Origin: Ferruginibacter sp.
GTDB taxonomy: Bacteria > Bacteroidota > Bacteroidia > Chitinophagales > Chitinophagaceae
Direction of reading: 5' to 3'
Length of the DNA: 64,000 nt
NCBI RefSeq assembly: GCF_028288465.1
Contig: NZ_JAQBNR010000062.1
Span: forward strand, 17,762-81,761
Shown: in pieces, positions 44,930 through 53,534 of the stretch
Position numbering within the stretch: position 1 is the stretch's first letter
How the letters are laid out: each line of letters begins with the position of its first letter
The notes under the pieces: generated by a model
Seen by the model: only the letters and a program-made list of their open reading frames with translations
Databases searched by the model: none
Told to the model about the DNA's origin: nothing
Position numbers and translations under genes: made by a program

Positions 44930-45484
44930 TTATTTACCAGCAGACTTACCAGCTTTTCTTCTCAATACTTCACCCTTAAACTTAACACCCTTTCCTTTGT
45001 ACGGTTCAGGCTTACGCAGTCCACGGATTTTAGCACACACCTGGCCAAGTAATTGTTTATCTACACTCTCTAAGGTAATGATCGGATTTTGTCCTTTCTC
45101 CTGTGAAGTAGTTACTTTTAATTCTTTAGGTATTTCAAAAACGATGTTATGAGAATATCCTAAAGCAAGATCCAGCAGGTTTCCGGTGCTCGCAGCTTTA
45201 AAACCCACGCCCACCAATTCAAGCTGTTTTGTATATCCTTCAGAAACACCTTTTACCATGTTACTTACCAATGAGCGGTACAACCCGTGCATAGCTTTAT
45301 GACGGATTTGATCAGTTGGTCTTACAAGTTCCAGGTGACTATCTTTCACTTCCAGTTTCATATCTCTGTCAACCGCCTGTTTCAATTCACCTTTTGGTCC
45401 TTTAACAGTTACCACATTATCCTTACCTACTACAATTGTAACACCAGCGGGAAATTCAACCGGTTTTTTTCCTATTCTAGACAT
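44930..45484 (-). CDS. rplF: 50S ribosomal protein L6
   Basis: A 184-residue protein with two related halves. MSRIGKKPVEFPAGVTIVVG begins the first; GLYRSLVSNMVKGVSEGYTK, LELVGVGFKAASTGNLLDLA and the C-terminal KPEPYKGKGVKF are conserved. I start it at ATG 45484, which matches the normal MSRIGKKP N-terminus; a start nine codons upstream would add a non-conserved tail. Confidence 0.97.
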   Translation of the reverse strand: MSRIGKKPVEFPAGVTIVVGKDNVVTVKGPKGELKQAVDRDMKLEVKDSHLELVRPTDQIRHKAMHGLYRSLVSNMVKGVSEGYTKQLELVGVGFKAASTGNLLDLALGYSHNIVFEIPKELKVTTSQEKGQNPIITLESVDKQLLGQVCAKIRGLRKPEPYKGKGVKFKGEVLRRKAGKSAGK

Positions 45485-45593
45485 AGTCGATTTTAATTTT
45501 ATTATTATCAATCCGGCTCGTGTTCAGCCACGACTTTGGCTTAATTGTCAAACCATTTATATGCTTATTCTTTTCTTCTTACAAAGAAAAGTC

Positions 45594-45992
45594 TTAGTAG
45601 ATATTACACAATACCTCACCACCCACATTCTGAGCTTTTGCTTCTTTATCTGTCATTACACCTTTTGATGTAGACACAATTGCAATACCCAAACCATTCT
45701 TCACTCTCTTAAATTCACCTGGCTTAGCGTAAGTACGCAAACCCGGACGAGATACTCTTTCCAAGCTTTGTATTACCGGCAATTTTGTAGCAGCATCATA
45801 CTTAAGCGCAATTTTAATCACACCCTGTTTGCTATCGTCCTCAAATTTGTATTTCAAAATGTACCCCTTATCGTACAAAATTTCTGTCATGCGCTTTTTC
45901 AAATTCGATGCAGGAATTTCAACAATACGGTGATTGGCCATTTGTGCGTTACGTATTCTTGTAAGAAAATCTGCTATAGGATCAGTTACCAT
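45594..45992 (-). CDS. rpsH: 30S ribosomal protein S8
   Basis: A 132-residue 16S-rRNA-binding protein: TDPIADFLTRIRNAQMANHR at the start, ASNLKKRMTEILYDKGYI, and the C-terminal LGIAIVSTSKGVMTDKEAKA then GGEVLCNIY. Usual place between rpsN and rplF. Confidence 0.97.
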   Translation of the reverse strand: MVTDPIADFLTRIRNAQMANHRIVEIPASNLKKRMTEILYDKGYILKYKFEDDSKQGVIKIALKYDAATKLPVIQSLERVSRPGLRTYAKPGEFKRVKNGLGIAIVSTSKGVMTDKEAKAQNVGGEVLCNIY

Positions 45993-46073
45993 AATTAGTT
46001 AAATTGACTTTGTTATTAGATAATTTTTTTACAGTGATTTCAATATCGCTACTGATCTGCTGTTTTTAATTTC

Positions 46074-46343
46074 TTACCAGCTTGCCTTGGTAACTCCGGG
46101 TATTTTCCCAGCCAATGCCATATCACGGAACATGTTTCTTGATAAACCAAAATGCCGCATGTATCCTCTTGGACGACCGGTTAACTGGCAACGGTTTCTT
46201 AAACGTACAGGAGACGCATTCTTTGGTAAAAGATCCAAAGCTTTATAATCGCCGGCAGCTTTTAAAGTTGCTCTTTTTTCAGCAAATTTTGCGCTCATTA
46301 CTTCACGCTTTCTCTGCCTGGCTTCAATTGATTTTTTTGCCAT
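46074..46343 (-). CDS. rpsN: 30S ribosomal protein S14 (zinc-independent type)
   Basis: An 89-residue protein of the longer C-minus form: RQRKREVMSAKFAEKRATLK, CQLTGRPRGYMRHFGLSRNM. The paired zinc-binding cysteines of the short form are absent. 17 bp after rplE. Confidence 0.96.
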   Translation of the reverse strand: MAKKSIEARQRKREVMSAKFAEKRATLKAAGDYKALDLLPKNASPVRLRNRCQLTGRPRGYMRHFGLSRNMFRDMALAGKIPGVTKASW

Positions 46344-46360
46344 GTTCTGTTATTGTTTAA

Positions 46361-46927
46361 TTATTTTTTTACATTTTTAAAAGGCATCCCCAATTCTTTC
46401 AGCAACTCAAATGCTTCTTCGTTTGTTGAAGCGGTTGTTACGAAAGTGATATCCATACCGGTAATTTTATTTACCTTATCAATATCAATTTCAGGAAAGA
46501 TAATTTGCTCTGTAATACCCAGTGTGTAATTACCGCGGCCATCAAATGACTTGTCATTGATACCTTTGAAATCACGTACACGTGGTAAAGAAACAGATAC
46601 AAACCTGTCAAGGAATTCAAACATCTTAACTCCGCGAAGTGTAACCCTTGCACCAATTGGCATGGCTTTACGCAACTTAAAGTTGGAGATGTCTTTCTTA
46701 CTCATAGTAGCAACTGCTTTCTGACCAGTTATTGTTGATAACTCTTCAACAGCAATGTCTACTAATTTTTTATCTGCTACTGCGCCGTTCACACCACGAT
46801 TCAAACAAATCTTGGTAAGCTTGGGTGCCTGCATAATGGTTTTATAACCAAATTTTTTCATTAAAGCAGGTACAACTTCTTTGGTGTACTTATCTGCTAA
46901 TCTTGGAGTGTAAGTTGTTGTGCTCAT
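46361..46927 (-). CDS. rplE: 50S ribosomal protein L5
   Basis: A 188-residue protein that contacts 5S rRNA and the P-site tRNA. PRLADKYTKEVVPALMKKFG, LTKICLNRGVNGAVADKKLV, MPIGARVTLRGVKMFEFLDR and TDE-like C-terminal TNEEAFELLKELGMPF are characteristic. Its ATG shares one base with the rplX stop (TAATG). Confidence 0.97.
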   Translation of the reverse strand: MSTTTYTPRLADKYTKEVVPALMKKFGYKTIMQAPKLTKICLNRGVNGAVADKKLVDIAVEELSTITGQKAVATMSKKDISNFKLRKAMPIGARVTLRGVKMFEFLDRFVSVSLPRVRDFKGINDKSFDGRGNYTLGITEQIIFPEIDIDKVNKITGMDITFVTTASTNEEAFELLKELGMPFKNVKK

Positions 46928-47265
46928 TATTTTATAGCCTCCCCTGATTTTTTAGATACTCTGATTAATTTACCGTTTTCCCTGGTGCGCTTAATTTTTG
47001 TTGGCCCACCTGTTTTAGCATCCCACAACATCACGTTACTGATATTGATCGGCGCTTCGATTTTCACAATACCACCTTTGGTGTTCTGAGAAGTTGGCTT
47101 GGTATGTTTGGTAACGATGTTTACACCTTCTACCAAAACACGACCCTTTTCCAAAATTACTTCCAGCACTTTACGAGGCTTTTTAAGGTCCTTGTCTTCA
47201 CCGGTAATAACAACTACGTTATCGCCTTTTTTAATGCTAAACTTAGGTTTAAATCTTGTACTCAT
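46927..47265 (-). CDS. rplX: 50S ribosomal protein L24
   Basis: A 112-residue protein with a KOW motif: IKKGDNVVVITGEDKDLKKP then VLVEGVNIVTKHTKPTSQN and GGIVKIEAPINISNVML. Initiates large-subunit assembly. The stop overlaps the rplE start by one base. The 125-bp spacer upstream is the longest within the L14-L5 part and shows no clear structure. Confidence 0.97.
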   Translation of the reverse strand: MSTRFKPKFSIKKGDNVVVITGEDKDLKKPRKVLEVILEKGRVLVEGVNIVTKHTKPTSQNTKGGIVKIEAPINISNVMLWDAKTGGPTKIKRTRENGKLIRVSKKSGEAIK

Positions 47266-47390
47266 TTTATTAATGTGCCCTTCGGCTTTTTATCTTTATT
47301 TATAACCGGCTTTAACAGCCTCACTCAAAATCGTTGTGTCACTCACTTGTACCTTTTCAACCTCATTCATCCCTTTCAACGGCAACAGTA

Positions 47391-47759
47391 TTATAATACT
47401 TCCGGAGCCAGCGATATAATTTTCATATAACCCTTATCCCTTAATTCACGGGCAACTGGTCCAAAAATACGGGTACCTCTTGGTTCGTCTGAATTGTTCA
47501 GCAATACAACCGCATTGTCATCAAAACGAATGTAAGAACCATCTTTACGACGCAATTTATTTACTGTTCTTACAATAACGGCTTTGCTTACAGTTCCTTT
47601 TTTAATACCACCGTTTGGTGTAGCATCTTTTACGGTAACCACAATTTTATCACCGATTTTAGCATAGTCCTGGCCGGAGTTACCCAACACCCGAATACAC
47701 AATACCTCTTTGGCACCACTGTTATCCGCTACGTTCAATCTGCTTTCTTGCTGAATCAT
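47391..47759 (-). CDS. rplN: 50S ribosomal protein L14
   Basis: A 122-residue protein identified by MIQQESRLNVADNSGAKEVL, VVTVKDATPNGGIKKGTVSK, GSYIRFDDNAVVLLNNSDEP and RGTRIFGPVARELRDKGYM. Follows rpsQ by 94 bp; that spacer contains a repeated AGTACTGAG phrase. Confidence 0.97.
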   Translation of the reverse strand: MIQQESRLNVADNSGAKEVLCIRVLGNSGQDYAKIGDKIVVTVKDATPNGGIKKGTVSKAVIVRTVNKLRRKDGSYIRFDDNAVVLLNNSDEPRGTRIFGPVARELRDKGYMKIISLAPEVL

Positions 47760-47771
47760 TTTATTAAGTTT

Positions 47772-47803
47772 TTAGTACTGAGTATTTAGTACTGAGTACT
47801 GAG
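47772..47803. repeat. AGTACTGAG phrase repeat
   Basis: TTAGTACTGAGTATTTAGTA continuing CTGAGTACTGAG: four near copies of AGTACTGAG/AGTATTTAG in the rpsQ-rplN spacer. A degenerate echo (TTAGTAATAAGCACTAAAG) lies at about 47832-47850. Confidence 0.6.
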
Positions 47804-47853
47804 ATGTTCCTAAATTTCTTTCTCTTATTGTCTTAGTAATAAGCACTAAAGTC

Positions 47854-48129
47854 TTATTTAACTTTCTCAACTATCTCAACCAGTCTCCAGCGTTTTGTTT
47901 TGCTGATAGGACGTGTTTCCATAATCTTTACTGTATCACCGATACTACACTCGTTCTTCTCATCATGTGCATGAAATTTGGTAGATTTTTTTACGAACTT
48001 ACCATAAAGCGGATGCTTTACTTTTCTTTCGATTACAACTACAATGGATTTATCCATCTTGTTGCTGGAGACTACTCCAACTCTTATCTTACGTAAATTT
48101 CTTTCGATCGTTGTTTCTGTTGCGCTCAT
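47854..48129 (-). CDS. rpsQ: 30S ribosomal protein S17
   Basis: A 91-residue protein with the S17 OB fold: RKIRVGVVSSNKMDKSIVVV, VKHPLYGKFVKKSTKFHAHD, IGDTVKIMETRPISKTKRWR. 18 bp after rpmC. Confidence 0.97.
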   Translation of the reverse strand: MSATETTIERNLRKIRVGVVSSNKMDKSIVVVIERKVKHPLYGKFVKKSTKFHAHDEKNECSIGDTVKIMETRPISKTKRWRLVEIVEKVK

Positions 48130-48147
48130 TGTTGCAAAATTTATGGT

Positions 48148-48360
48148 TTAATTTAAACCGAGTTCAATCTTTCTTAATGCTGTTTTTAAACGGGCCAAAT
48201 CTCTGCGCAATAAACGCATACTAACGGGATTCTCCAGGGGAGAAATACTGTGAGCAAAAGATACTTTCTTTAAACGTAATTCGTCTTCAGCGATCTTGGC
48301 TTTTAAATCTTCAAGACCTAAACCTTTAATGCTCGTTAAAAAATCTGCTTTCTTTGACAT
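48148..48360 (-). CDS. rpmC: 50S ribosomal protein L29
   Basis: A 70-residue helical protein at the peptide exit tunnel. LGLEDLKAKIAEDELRLKKV, SPLENPVSMRLLRRDLARLK and TALRKIE are typical. The spacer before it contains a GAAAATTTGAAA repeat. Confidence 0.93.
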   Translation of the reverse strand: MSKKADFLTSIKGLGLEDLKAKIAEDELRLKKVSFAHSISPLENPVSMRLLRRDLARLKTALRKIELGLN

Positions 48361-48369
48361 TATATTCTT

Positions 48370-48402
48370 ATTTGAAAATTTGAAAATTCGAAAACCGGAA
48401 AT
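48370..48402. repeat. GAAAATTTGAAA phrase repeat, copy 3
   Basis: TTTGAAAATTTGAAAATTCG followed by AAAACCGGAAATTA, in the rplP-rpmC spacer. Confidence 0.5.
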
Positions 48403-48439
48403 TACTACTCACTTAACAATTACACTTTTTCCTGTTCTC

Positions 48440-48874
48440 TTATTTGGCAATCACTTCAGCCTGGTAATCTCTGCGAACTACAAATTTTACGGCGATTGGT
48501 AACTTTTGTGCAGCCAGTTCAAACGCTTCTTTTGCTACCTGTAATGGAACACCATCTGCTTCAAACAAAATACGACCAGGTTCAACTACTGCAGCCCAGT
48601 ATTCAGGGTTACCCTTACCTTTACCCATCCTCACTTCAGCTGGCTTTTTGGTAATTGGTTTGTCAGGAAAAATTCTTATCCAAACATTTCCTTCCCTTTT
48701 CATATGACGGGTTAAAGCCTGACGGGCACTCTCAATCTGCCTGTTAGTTAACCAAATTGGTTCCAGTGCTTTTAAAGCAAACGATCCGAAAGAAATAGTT
48801 GTGCCTCTTTTAGCAGTTTCCCTGATTCGGCCTTTCTGCGCCTTTCTATGTTTTGCTCTTTTTGGTTGTAACAT
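48440..48874 (-). CDS. rplP: 50S ribosomal protein L16
   Basis: A 144-residue protein: MLQPKRAKHRKAQKGRIRET, GTTISFGSFALKALEPIWLT, QIESARQALTRHMKREGNVW, RMGKGKGNPEYWAAVVEPGR. Helps organise the A site. Starts 50 bp after rpsC. Confidence 0.97.
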   Translation of the reverse strand: MLQPKRAKHRKAQKGRIRETAKRGTTISFGSFALKALEPIWLTNRQIESARQALTRHMKREGNVWIRIFPDKPITKKPAEVRMGKGKGNPEYWAAVVEPGRILFEADGVPLQVAKEAFELAAQKLPIAVKFVVRRDYQAEVIAK

Positions 48875-48924
48875 TATCTATCAATTTGAAAAATTTGTTA
48901 TTATTGTTTTCCGGAAAGGATAAA

Positions 48925-49755
48925 TTATCTCCTTCCGCCCTGGCCACCACCACCGCGGTTTCCACCACCCTGGCCACCACTGCGTCCTCTGTCTCCACCT
49001 TGTCCGCCACCTCTTCTGTCACCACCGCCTCTTCTGTCATCAAATCCACCACGGTTTTCAAAACCACCTCTTGAATCACCTTCCTTACCGCCACCGGCTA
49101 AAATGTTTGGATTCAAATCTCTCTTCGCCAATACTTCCCCTTTACAGATCCATACCTTGATACCGATTTTACCGTATACAGTCTGTGCAAATACACTGGC
49201 GTAATCTATATCCATACGTAAAGTATGCAATGGAGTTCTTCCTTGTTTAATTTCTTCGCTACGGGCAATTTCAGCACCACCCAAACGACCACCGCATCTA
49301 ACTTTAATTCCTTCAGCACCCATTCTTAACGCAGACGCAATCGCCATTTTAACGGCACGTTTAAAGTTGATCCTTCCTTCCAGCTGCCGGGCAATTGTAT
49401 CAGCTACAATCTGCGCATCCAGTTCAGGACGACGGATTTCCAATATATTTATCTGAACATCATCCTTACCGGTTAATTTCTTCAGCTCTTCCTTAATCCT
49501 GTCAACCTCTCCACCACCTTTACCGATGATGATACCTGGCTTGGAAGTATGGATGGTAACGATCAGTTTGTTAAGCGTACGCTCGATAACGATCTTAGAA
49601 ATACCACCTTTATTGATACGGGCATTCAGGTAAGTTCTGATCTTATGATCTTCAATTAACTTGTTACCGAAATCTTTTTTATGTGCATACCAATTACTGT
49701 CCCATCCACGGATGATTCCCAGTCTGATACCAACAGGATTTGTTTTCTGACCCAT
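48925..49755 (-). CDS. rpsC: 30S ribosomal protein S3 with Gly/Arg-rich C-terminal extension
   Basis: A 276-residue protein. Residues 1-220 are ordinary S3: MGQKTNPVGIRLGIIRGWDS, KH-domain KPGIIIGKGGGEVDRIKEEL, and the C-terminal domain with GAEGIKVRCGGRLGGAEIAR and KVWICKGEVLAKRDLNP. Residues about 221-276 form a low-complexity tail of Gly, Arg, Asp and Gln with repeated RGG and RRGGG units. Typical bacterial S3 is about 210-240 residues, so the tail is the odd part. S3 lines the mRNA entry channel; the tail would project from its C-terminus. Confidence 0.96.
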   Translation of the reverse strand: MGQKTNPVGIRLGIIRGWDSNWYAHKKDFGNKLIEDHKIRTYLNARINKGGISKIVIERTLNKLIVTIHTSKPGIIIGKGGGEVDRIKEELKKLTGKDDVQINILEIRRPELDAQIVADTIARQLEGRINFKRAVKMAIASALRMGAEGIKVRCGGRLGGAEIARSEEIKQGRTPLHTLRMDIDYASVFAQTVYGKIGIKVWICKGEVLAKRDLNPNILAGGGKEGDSRGGFENRGGFDDRRGGGDRRGGGQGGDRGRSGGQGGGNRGGGGQGGRR

Positions 49756-49785
49756 ATTCTTGGTTAATTCGTTTTAATTAATTTA

Positions 49786-50130
49786 TTAACTTTTGCTGTC
49801 TACTATTAATGTTACATGGTTGCTACGCTTGCGCACTTTATAACCACGTCCCTGTGGTGCAGGGCGCATACGCTTAATCACTCTTCCTCCGTCAACCATA
49901 ACTGTTTTTACAACCAGTTTAGCATCTTCTACCTTTACATCTGTATTTTTTTGCTCCCAGTTGTTGATAGCACTTTTTAATAACTTGTATAAAGGAACAG
50001 CCGGATGTTTAGTGTTGAACTGTAATACACCTAAAGCTTTTTCTACTTCCATTCCACGTATCAGATCAACCAGCAAACGCATTTTACGCGGTGAAGTTGG
50101 ATAATTGTTAAGTTTAGCTACTGCTTCCAT
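49786..50130 (-). CDS. rplV: 50S ribosomal protein L22
   Basis: A 114-residue protein lining the exit tunnel: AKLNNYPTSPRKMRLLVDLI, GMEVEKALGVLQFNTKHPAV and RMRPAPQGRGYKVRKRSNHV. Confidence 0.97.
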   Translation of the reverse strand: MEAVAKLNNYPTSPRKMRLLVDLIRGMEVEKALGVLQFNTKHPAVPLYKLLKSAINNWEQKNTDVKVEDAKLVVKTVMVDGGRVIKRMRPAPQGRGYKVRKRSNHVTLIVDSKS

Positions 50131-50193
50131 TTTTATTTAGTTTCAAGTTTTAATTTCCTGCCTGTTACGACAATTAATTGCAAACTTCTTTTA

Positions 50194-50463
50194 TTACATT
50201 TTTTTACTTGAGTGACCCCTGAAGTTTCTTGTTGGCGCAAATTCACCTAATTTATGACCTACCATAAATTCGGTAACATAAACCGGAATAAATTTATTTC
50301 CGTTATGTACTGCTAATGTGTGACCAACAAAATCAGGAGTAATAGTAGAACGGCGTGACCATGTTTTAATAACACCTTTCTTATTCTTTCCTTCATTGAT
50401 CGTTAATACTTTCTCTTCCAGATTAGCATCGATATAAGGACCTTTTTTAACCGAACGTGGCAT
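50194..50463 (-). CDS. rpsS: 30S ribosomal protein S19
   Basis: An 89-residue protein: PRSVKKGPYIDANLEEKVLT, IKTWSRRSTITPDFVGHTLA and VGHKLGEFAPTRNFRGHSSK. Located in the 30S head beside S13. Confidence 0.97.
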   Translation of the reverse strand: MPRSVKKGPYIDANLEEKVLTINEGKNKKGVIKTWSRRSTITPDFVGHTLAVHNGNKFIPVYVTEFMVGHKLGEFAPTRNFRGHSSKKM

Positions 50464-50523
50464 AGTATTTATTTTTGTGTTGATTCTCCCGGTTTAGCAC
50501 CAGGATATTTTAACCTGATTGAA

Positions 50524-51366
50524 TTATTTGTTACTGATCTTCTTTCCGTTTCTTCTCTGGATAATCATCTTATCAGATCCTTTTCCTCTTGTACGTGTAA
50601 CCTGTCCTTTTGCATACTTGCCTGTACGGCTACGTGGGTGACCACCGGATGCTCTACCTTCACCACCACCCATCGGGTGATCTACCGGGTTCATCGCTAC
50701 GGCTCTTGTTCTTGGTCTAACACCTTTCCATCTGTTTCTACCAGCTTTACCAGCACTCTCCAGGTTATGATCGCTGTTGCTTACAACACCAACTGTTGCG
50801 TAGCAATTGATCAATACTTTTCTTAACTCACCGCTTGGCATTTTTAAAATACCATATTTTTCTTCCTTATTCGCTAACTGAGCTGTGTTACCAGCACTAC
50901 GAACCAACTTACCACCTTGTCCTGGCTGCATTTCGATGTTATGCACATTAGTACCAAGTGGCATGTTTTTCAGTTGCAATGCATTACCCAATTCAGGAGC
51001 AACACTGTCGCCGCTTAAAACTGTTGCACCAACCTGTAAACCATTCGGAGCAATGATGTAACGCTTTTCACCATCAGCATAATTCAACAAAGCGATGAAT
51101 GCTGTACGGTTTGGATCGTACTCGATACTTTTTACAGTAGCCGGTATATTTTTTTTATCTCTCTTAAAATCAATCACACGATACATGGTTTTGTTACCAC
51201 CACCCATATAGCGCATTGATCTTCTACCCTGTGAGTTACGGCCCGCAGTATTCTTCTGCTTTTCAAGCAACGTTTTTTCAGGAATGTTGGTAGTGATCTC
51301 TGCGTATGCATTACCAATTCTCCAGCGTGTACCTGCTGTGGTCGGTTTGTATTTTCTAAGTGCCAT
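50524..51366 (-). CDS. rplB: 50S ribosomal protein L2
   Basis: A 280-residue peptidyl-transferase-centre protein. Characteristic segments are NTAGRNSQGRRSMRYMGGGN, RVIDFKRDKKNIPATVKSIE, AGNTAQLANKEEKYGILKMP and MNPVDHPMGGGEGRASGGHP with the conserved His of the GGGEGR region. Full length. Confidence 0.97.
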   Translation of the reverse strand: MALRKYKPTTAGTRWRIGNAYAEITTNIPEKTLLEKQKNTAGRNSQGRRSMRYMGGGNKTMYRVIDFKRDKKNIPATVKSIEYDPNRTAFIALLNYADGEKRYIIAPNGLQVGATVLSGDSVAPELGNALQLKNMPLGTNVHNIEMQPGQGGKLVRSAGNTAQLANKEEKYGILKMPSGELRKVLINCYATVGVVSNSDHNLESAGKAGRNRWKGVRPRTRAVAMNPVDHPMGGGEGRASGGHPRSRTGKYAKGQVTRTRGKGSDKMIIQRRNGKKISNK

Positions 51367-51452
51367 TGTAAACTACTTTTTTATTTGTCAAAACTTTGCG
51401 GTGCTGACCACCATACATTAATTATAATTTGCCGAATCCATCCGGATCAAGA

Positions 51453-51752
51453 CTATACTGTTCCGTATATATCAATTGATTCTCCGTCTGCCACTGTAAC
51501 AAATGCTTTCTTTTTAGCAGGCTTGCGACCGCTAACCACACCAGCTTTTGTGTTACGTGATTTAGCTTTACCAGGCATAACTGTTGTGTTAACATTTTTT
51601 ACCTGAACACCGTAGAATTCTTCTACCGCTTTTTTAATCTCCAGTTTATTAGCTTTTCTGCTAACAACAAAAGCATAGCGGTTCATTTTTTCAGTTTGCT
51701 TATTTATCTTTTCAGATAAGATAGGCTTTATTAAAACTTCAGACAGTTTCAT
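51453..51752 (-). CDS. rplW: 50S ribosomal protein L23
   Basis: A 99-residue protein at the exit tunnel where SRP and trigger factor dock. LIKPILSEKINKQTEKMNRY, FVVSRKANKLEIKKAVEEFY and VKNVNTTVMPGKAKSRNTKA are typical. 28 bp after rplD. Confidence 0.96.
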   Translation of the reverse strand: MKLSEVLIKPILSEKINKQTEKMNRYAFVVSRKANKLEIKKAVEEFYGVQVKNVNTTVMPGKAKSRNTKAGVVSGRKPAKKKAFVTVADGESIDIYGTV

Positions 51753-51780
51753 GTTTCTAATTTGATAATTGCTAATTAAA

Positions 51781-52416
51781 TTATGCTTCCGCTACTTCTT
51801 CCTCGCTAAAAATTCTTGCAACACTTTCGGTAAAAACCACCACTTTGGCATTTACGATATCGTATGTATTTACATCGCTCAACAGACTTCCCTGAACACC
51901 AGGTATGTTTCTTAAACTCAGGTAAACGTTATCATTGTCTTCTGGAATAACGAACAATGTTTTTTTATCGCCAACCTGTAAGCTCTTTAAAATACCAGCA
52001 AACTGCTTTGACTTTGGAGCATCCATGGTAATATCTTCTACAATCACGATTGCATTTTCTTTTGCCTTAGCACTTAATGCACTGATTTTAGCCAGGTCCT
52101 TCACTTTACGGTTTAATTTAAAATCGTACAGGTGAGGTTTTGGTCCAAAGATGGTACCGCCACCTTTGTATATAGGACTACGCAAGTTACCTTTACGTGC
52201 ACCACCAGTTCCTTTTTGCTTTACCAGTTTCTTAGATGAACCATTTGCTTCAGCTCTTGTTTTTACTTTATGCGTACCCTGACGCTGCGCAGCCAGGTAT
52301 TGCTTTACAGCTAAGTAAACAACGTGTGTGTTTGGTTCTGCACCGAAAATTTCTTCCGGTAACTCAATGGTTCTTCCGGTTTTGGCGCCTGCTATATTTA
52401 AAATATCTACTTGCAT
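51781..52416 (-). CDS. rplD: 50S ribosomal protein L4
   Basis: A 211-residue protein. The long loop signature is KQKGTGGARKGNLRSPIYKG then GGTIFGPKPHLYDFKLNRKV; the globular part ends with VNAKVVVFTESVARIFSEEE. In E. coli L4 represses its own operon; whether this applies here is unknown. 49 bp after rplC. Confidence 0.97.
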   Translation of the reverse strand: MQVDILNIAGAKTGRTIELPEEIFGAEPNTHVVYLAVKQYLAAQRQGTHKVKTRAEANGSSKKLVKQKGTGGARKGNLRSPIYKGGGTIFGPKPHLYDFKLNRKVKDLAKISALSAKAKENAIVIVEDITMDAPKSKQFAGILKSLQVGDKKTLFVIPEDNDNVYLSLRNIPGVQGSLLSDVNTYDIVNAKVVVFTESVARIFSEEEVAEA

Positions 52417-52465
52417 GATTATTCAGATTAATTTTTGTGTTAAGAAACACAAAATGATGTGTTGC

Positions 52466-53083
52466 TTACTTTTGTATTAAAACGATTGAACCATTGTGAC
52501 CCGGTACTGAACCGCTGATCAATATGTAATTTTTTTCCGCGAAAATCTTTACCACTTTCAGTCCTTTCATTTTCACCCTGTCCTGTCCCATACGGCCACC
52601 CATTCTCATACCTTTAAATACTCTTGAAGCATCAGAAGAGTTACCAATAGAACCGGGAGCCCTTGAACGATCATGCTGACCGTGAGACTGACCGCCCACA
52701 CCATGGAAGCCATGACGTTTAACAACGCCCTGAAAACCCTTTCCTTTGGTAGTACCGACTACTTCAACACTGTCGCCTTCGGCAAAAATGTCAACCGTAA
52801 TGGTTTCACCAACTGATTGTGTTAATTCGCTATCGCGTATTTCTTTTACTACTTTTTTAGGGGATGTCTGAGCTTTGGCGAAGTGGTTAACTTCAGCTTT
52901 GATGGAGTGCTTTTCTTTCTTGTCGCCAAATGCAATCTGGAGTGCATTGTAGCCGTCTGTTTCAACGGTCTTCTTCTGGGTAACTACGCATGGTCCTGCT
53001 TCGATGATGGTAACGGCAGTTTGCTTGCCTGCTGCATCAAAGACACTGGTCATGCCAATCTTCTTTCCAATAATACTTTTCAT
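52466..53083 (-). CDS. rplC: 50S ribosomal protein L3
   Basis: A 205-residue protein: MKSIIGKKIGMTSVFDAAGK, TGKGKGFQGVVKRHGF-like TTKGKGFQGVVKRHGFHGVG, RAPGSIGNSSDASRVFKGMR and GRMGQDRVKMKGLKVVKI. Its Q in the GGQSHGQ region is the residue modified by PrmB in other bacteria. The 105-bp spacer from rpsJ contains two small stem-loops. Confidence 0.97.
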   Translation of the reverse strand: MKSIIGKKIGMTSVFDAAGKQTAVTIIEAGPCVVTQKKTVETDGYNALQIAFGDKKEKHSIKAEVNHFAKAQTSPKKVVKEIRDSELTQSVGETITVDIFAEGDSVEVVGTTKGKGFQGVVKRHGFHGVGGQSHGQHDRSRAPGSIGNSSDASRVFKGMRMGGRMGQDRVKMKGLKVVKIFAEKNYILISGSVPGHNGSIVLIQK

Positions 53084-53104
53084 TGTATCTGTTTTTATCC
53101 AGCG

Positions 53105-53194
53105 CTGTTTACGGTATAAACAGATGGATGTTTCAATATTTAATTAAGAACTAACCTTTTGCCTGTCCCTGTTATGCGGGACGGTTCATCAGGC
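53105..53194 (-). promoter_or_regulatory. Two stem-loops in the rpsJ-rplC spacer
   Basis: GTCCC (53165-53169) pairs with GGGAC (53178-53182), with outer GCCT/AGGC at 53161-53164 and 53191-53194 reaching into the rpsJ stop. A second hairpin CTGTTTA / TAAACAG lies at 53105-53123, just before rplC. They have no T run, so processing or regulation is more likely than termination. Confidence 0.35.
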
Positions 53195-53494
53195 CTTTAT
53201 TTCAACGTCAACACCACTTGGCAGGTCTAATTTACTCAGAGCGTCAACCGTACGGCTGCTGCTGGTGTAGATGTCTAACAAACGTTTGTGCGTGCACAAC
53301 TGAAACTGCTCACGGGCTTTTTTGTTAACGTGAGGAGCACGTAATACAGTAAAAATTTTCTTGTGTGTTGGTAAAGGAATTGGCCCTGTTACTACTGCAC
53401 CGGTACTGCGTACCGTTTTTACGATTTTCTCCGCTGACTTGTCAACTAAGTTATGGTCGTAAGACTGTAATTTTATTCTGATTCGTTGTGACAT
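53189..53494 (-). CDS. rpsJ: 30S ribosomal protein S10
   Basis: A 101-residue protein, first gene of the S10 operon: RIRIKLQSYDHNLVDKSAEK, GPIPLPTHKKIFTVLRAPHV, REQFQLCTHKRLLDIYTSSS and LPSGVDVEIKA. S10 also partners NusB in antitermination. A -7 box lies about 40 bp upstream. Confidence 0.98.
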   Translation of the reverse strand: MSQRIRIKLQSYDHNLVDKSAEKIVKTVRSTGAVVTGPIPLPTHKKIFTVLRAPHVNKKAREQFQLCTHKRLLDIYTSSSRTVDALSKLDLPSGVDVEIKA

Positions 53495-53534
53495 ATTTAA
53501 AGAACTTTAAACTTTCGTTTTTTAATTTGGAGTG

